From assembly GCF_022539665.2 (NCBI RefSeq), contig NC_081334.1, positions 5,674,424-5,738,423 on the forward strand: 64,000 nucleotides of DNA, in the 5' to 3' direction. Position 1 is the stretch's first letter; the number at the start of each line of letters is the position of its first letter. This stretch comes from Daphnia carinata (Eukaryota; Arthropoda; Branchiopoda; Diplostraca; Daphniidae). Positions 63,328-64,000 of this stretch are shown here, piece by piece. A program made the translations under genes and the position numbers. A model generated the notes under the pieces. It saw only the letters and a program-made list of their open reading frames with translations. It ran no database searches and was not told where the DNA came from.

Positions 63328-64000
63328 ATACATGGACAGAAGAAGAAGCGAGAAAAAACCACGAAGGCGCCATTCTCAGTGAGTTTCAACATTCCTGGTC
63401 GTCAATGAAATGTTCTTCCTTTTCAACCAACAGCTTATAACATACCAGACCCATAATAACATTGTTGGCAACTCTTACATCAGAAGCATATAAAAAGTAA
63501 CTAAAGCCTTTTGATACATCAAATTGCAAAGCAATAACTTTCATCATGTTTATTATTTAGATTCCAATCTGAAAGTACACTGATGTTGAGAATAATTTGC
63601 ACTGCTGGACCGAGCACAATAACAATTATGGTGACATATCACATAACAGAAACTATATCAGTGGTATAAAATGGCAAAATTATAAGTGTGCATTAGCGTA
63701 CACAGATGCTTTTAGCTTCTACTCAACAATGTCTTTACTTATTTTCTAGTTAAACTGGCAAATGAAGTGAAAAAATCTGAGTCAGACTCTACATACCTTA
63801 AAGTACGGGACTTCCTGCTGTGGCCTTAGGACGAAGTACTGCTGGATTTGAAAAAAAAAATTCACATGCTAGGCACCTTTCGTAATTTTTGGATATACCG
63901 ATCCGACACCATCACGGCTGAGTATTAACATTTGGTTTTTCTCTTTGCTGGTGATATCTATCGCCCAACTAGGCGATAGATATCGGCGACCTAGTCGGAC
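63328..64000 (-). mobile_element. Right arm of the large inverted repeat (continues past window)
   Basis: Inverted counterpart of 61400-62318. It lacks the 229 bp promoter-bearing segment: the words TTCAAATCCA and GCAGTACTTCG are fused here. It ends at the window edge at GACCTAGTCGGAC, corresponding to the outer end of the left arm. Confidence 0.8.
63953..63984. repeat. Perfect 13-bp hairpin near the outer end of the right arm
   Basis: GATATCTATCGCC, six-base loop CAACTA, GGCGATAGATATC. The left arm has the same loop with an 8-bp stem at 61418-61439. Confidence 0.92.

Overview
This is a eukaryotic, intron-rich window that looks arthropod, most likely a small crustacean such as a cladoceran (Daphnia-like). 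That assignment is inference. It rests on many short 55-110 bp GT-AG introns, three ordinary animal genes, a Diaphanous tail resembling the insect form, and dense homopolymer tracts. I see no prokaryotic or viral genes and no CRISPR array.

Region 1 (1-27063, minus strand) is the 5' part of a secreted extracellular-matrix gene of the fibulin/fibrillin-like class. Twelve exons join in consistent phase and encode a signal peptide, a sushi/CCP domain with a glutamine run, an acidic then a lysine-rich linker, a second sushi domain, and a chain of EGF and calcium-binding EGF modules that runs off the left edge. One calcium-binding EGF is split between its fourth and fifth cysteines by about 157 Thr- and Glu-rich residues. 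Intron 1 is 16 kb and intron 2 is 5.3 kb; both are packed with poly-T, poly-A, poly-G and dinucleotide tracts.

Region 2 (27064-39861) is a 12.8 kb interval without a confidently identifiable gene. It holds a cluster of palindromic bZIP/bHLH-type sites near 36.6 kb, a possible spliced plus-strand gene or pseudogene near 37.5-37.9 kb with one in-frame TGA, and a small possible minus-strand ORF divergent from the next gene.

Region 3 (39862-47536, plus) is the formin diaphanous (dia): GTPase-binding/FH3, coiled coil, FH1, FH2 and DAD, about 1151 residues. As given, the FH1 exon carries a one-base frame break in a C-rich run. The exons after DAD support alternative C-terminal tails.

Region 4 (49596-53648, plus) is a complete seven-exon SMC2 condensin gene (1195 residues), with an E2F-type site just upstream and a polyadenylation signal at the stop.

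Region 5 (53649-64000) has no identifiable protein gene. It contains a three-copy short repeat carrying CTCF-like motifs, a GC-rich block with four successive hairpins (57.7-58.1 kb), a cluster of tRNA-shaped elements on both strands (58.5-60.24 kb) with tRNA-derived SINE-like units, and a large imperfect inverted repeat (61.4-64.0 kb, right arm cut by the window edge). The left arm of that repeat has an extra 229 bp containing a TATA box and a pair of nuclear-receptor half sites.

The genes do not form a functional unit. Dia and SMC2 both act in cell division, but their adjacency could be chance.
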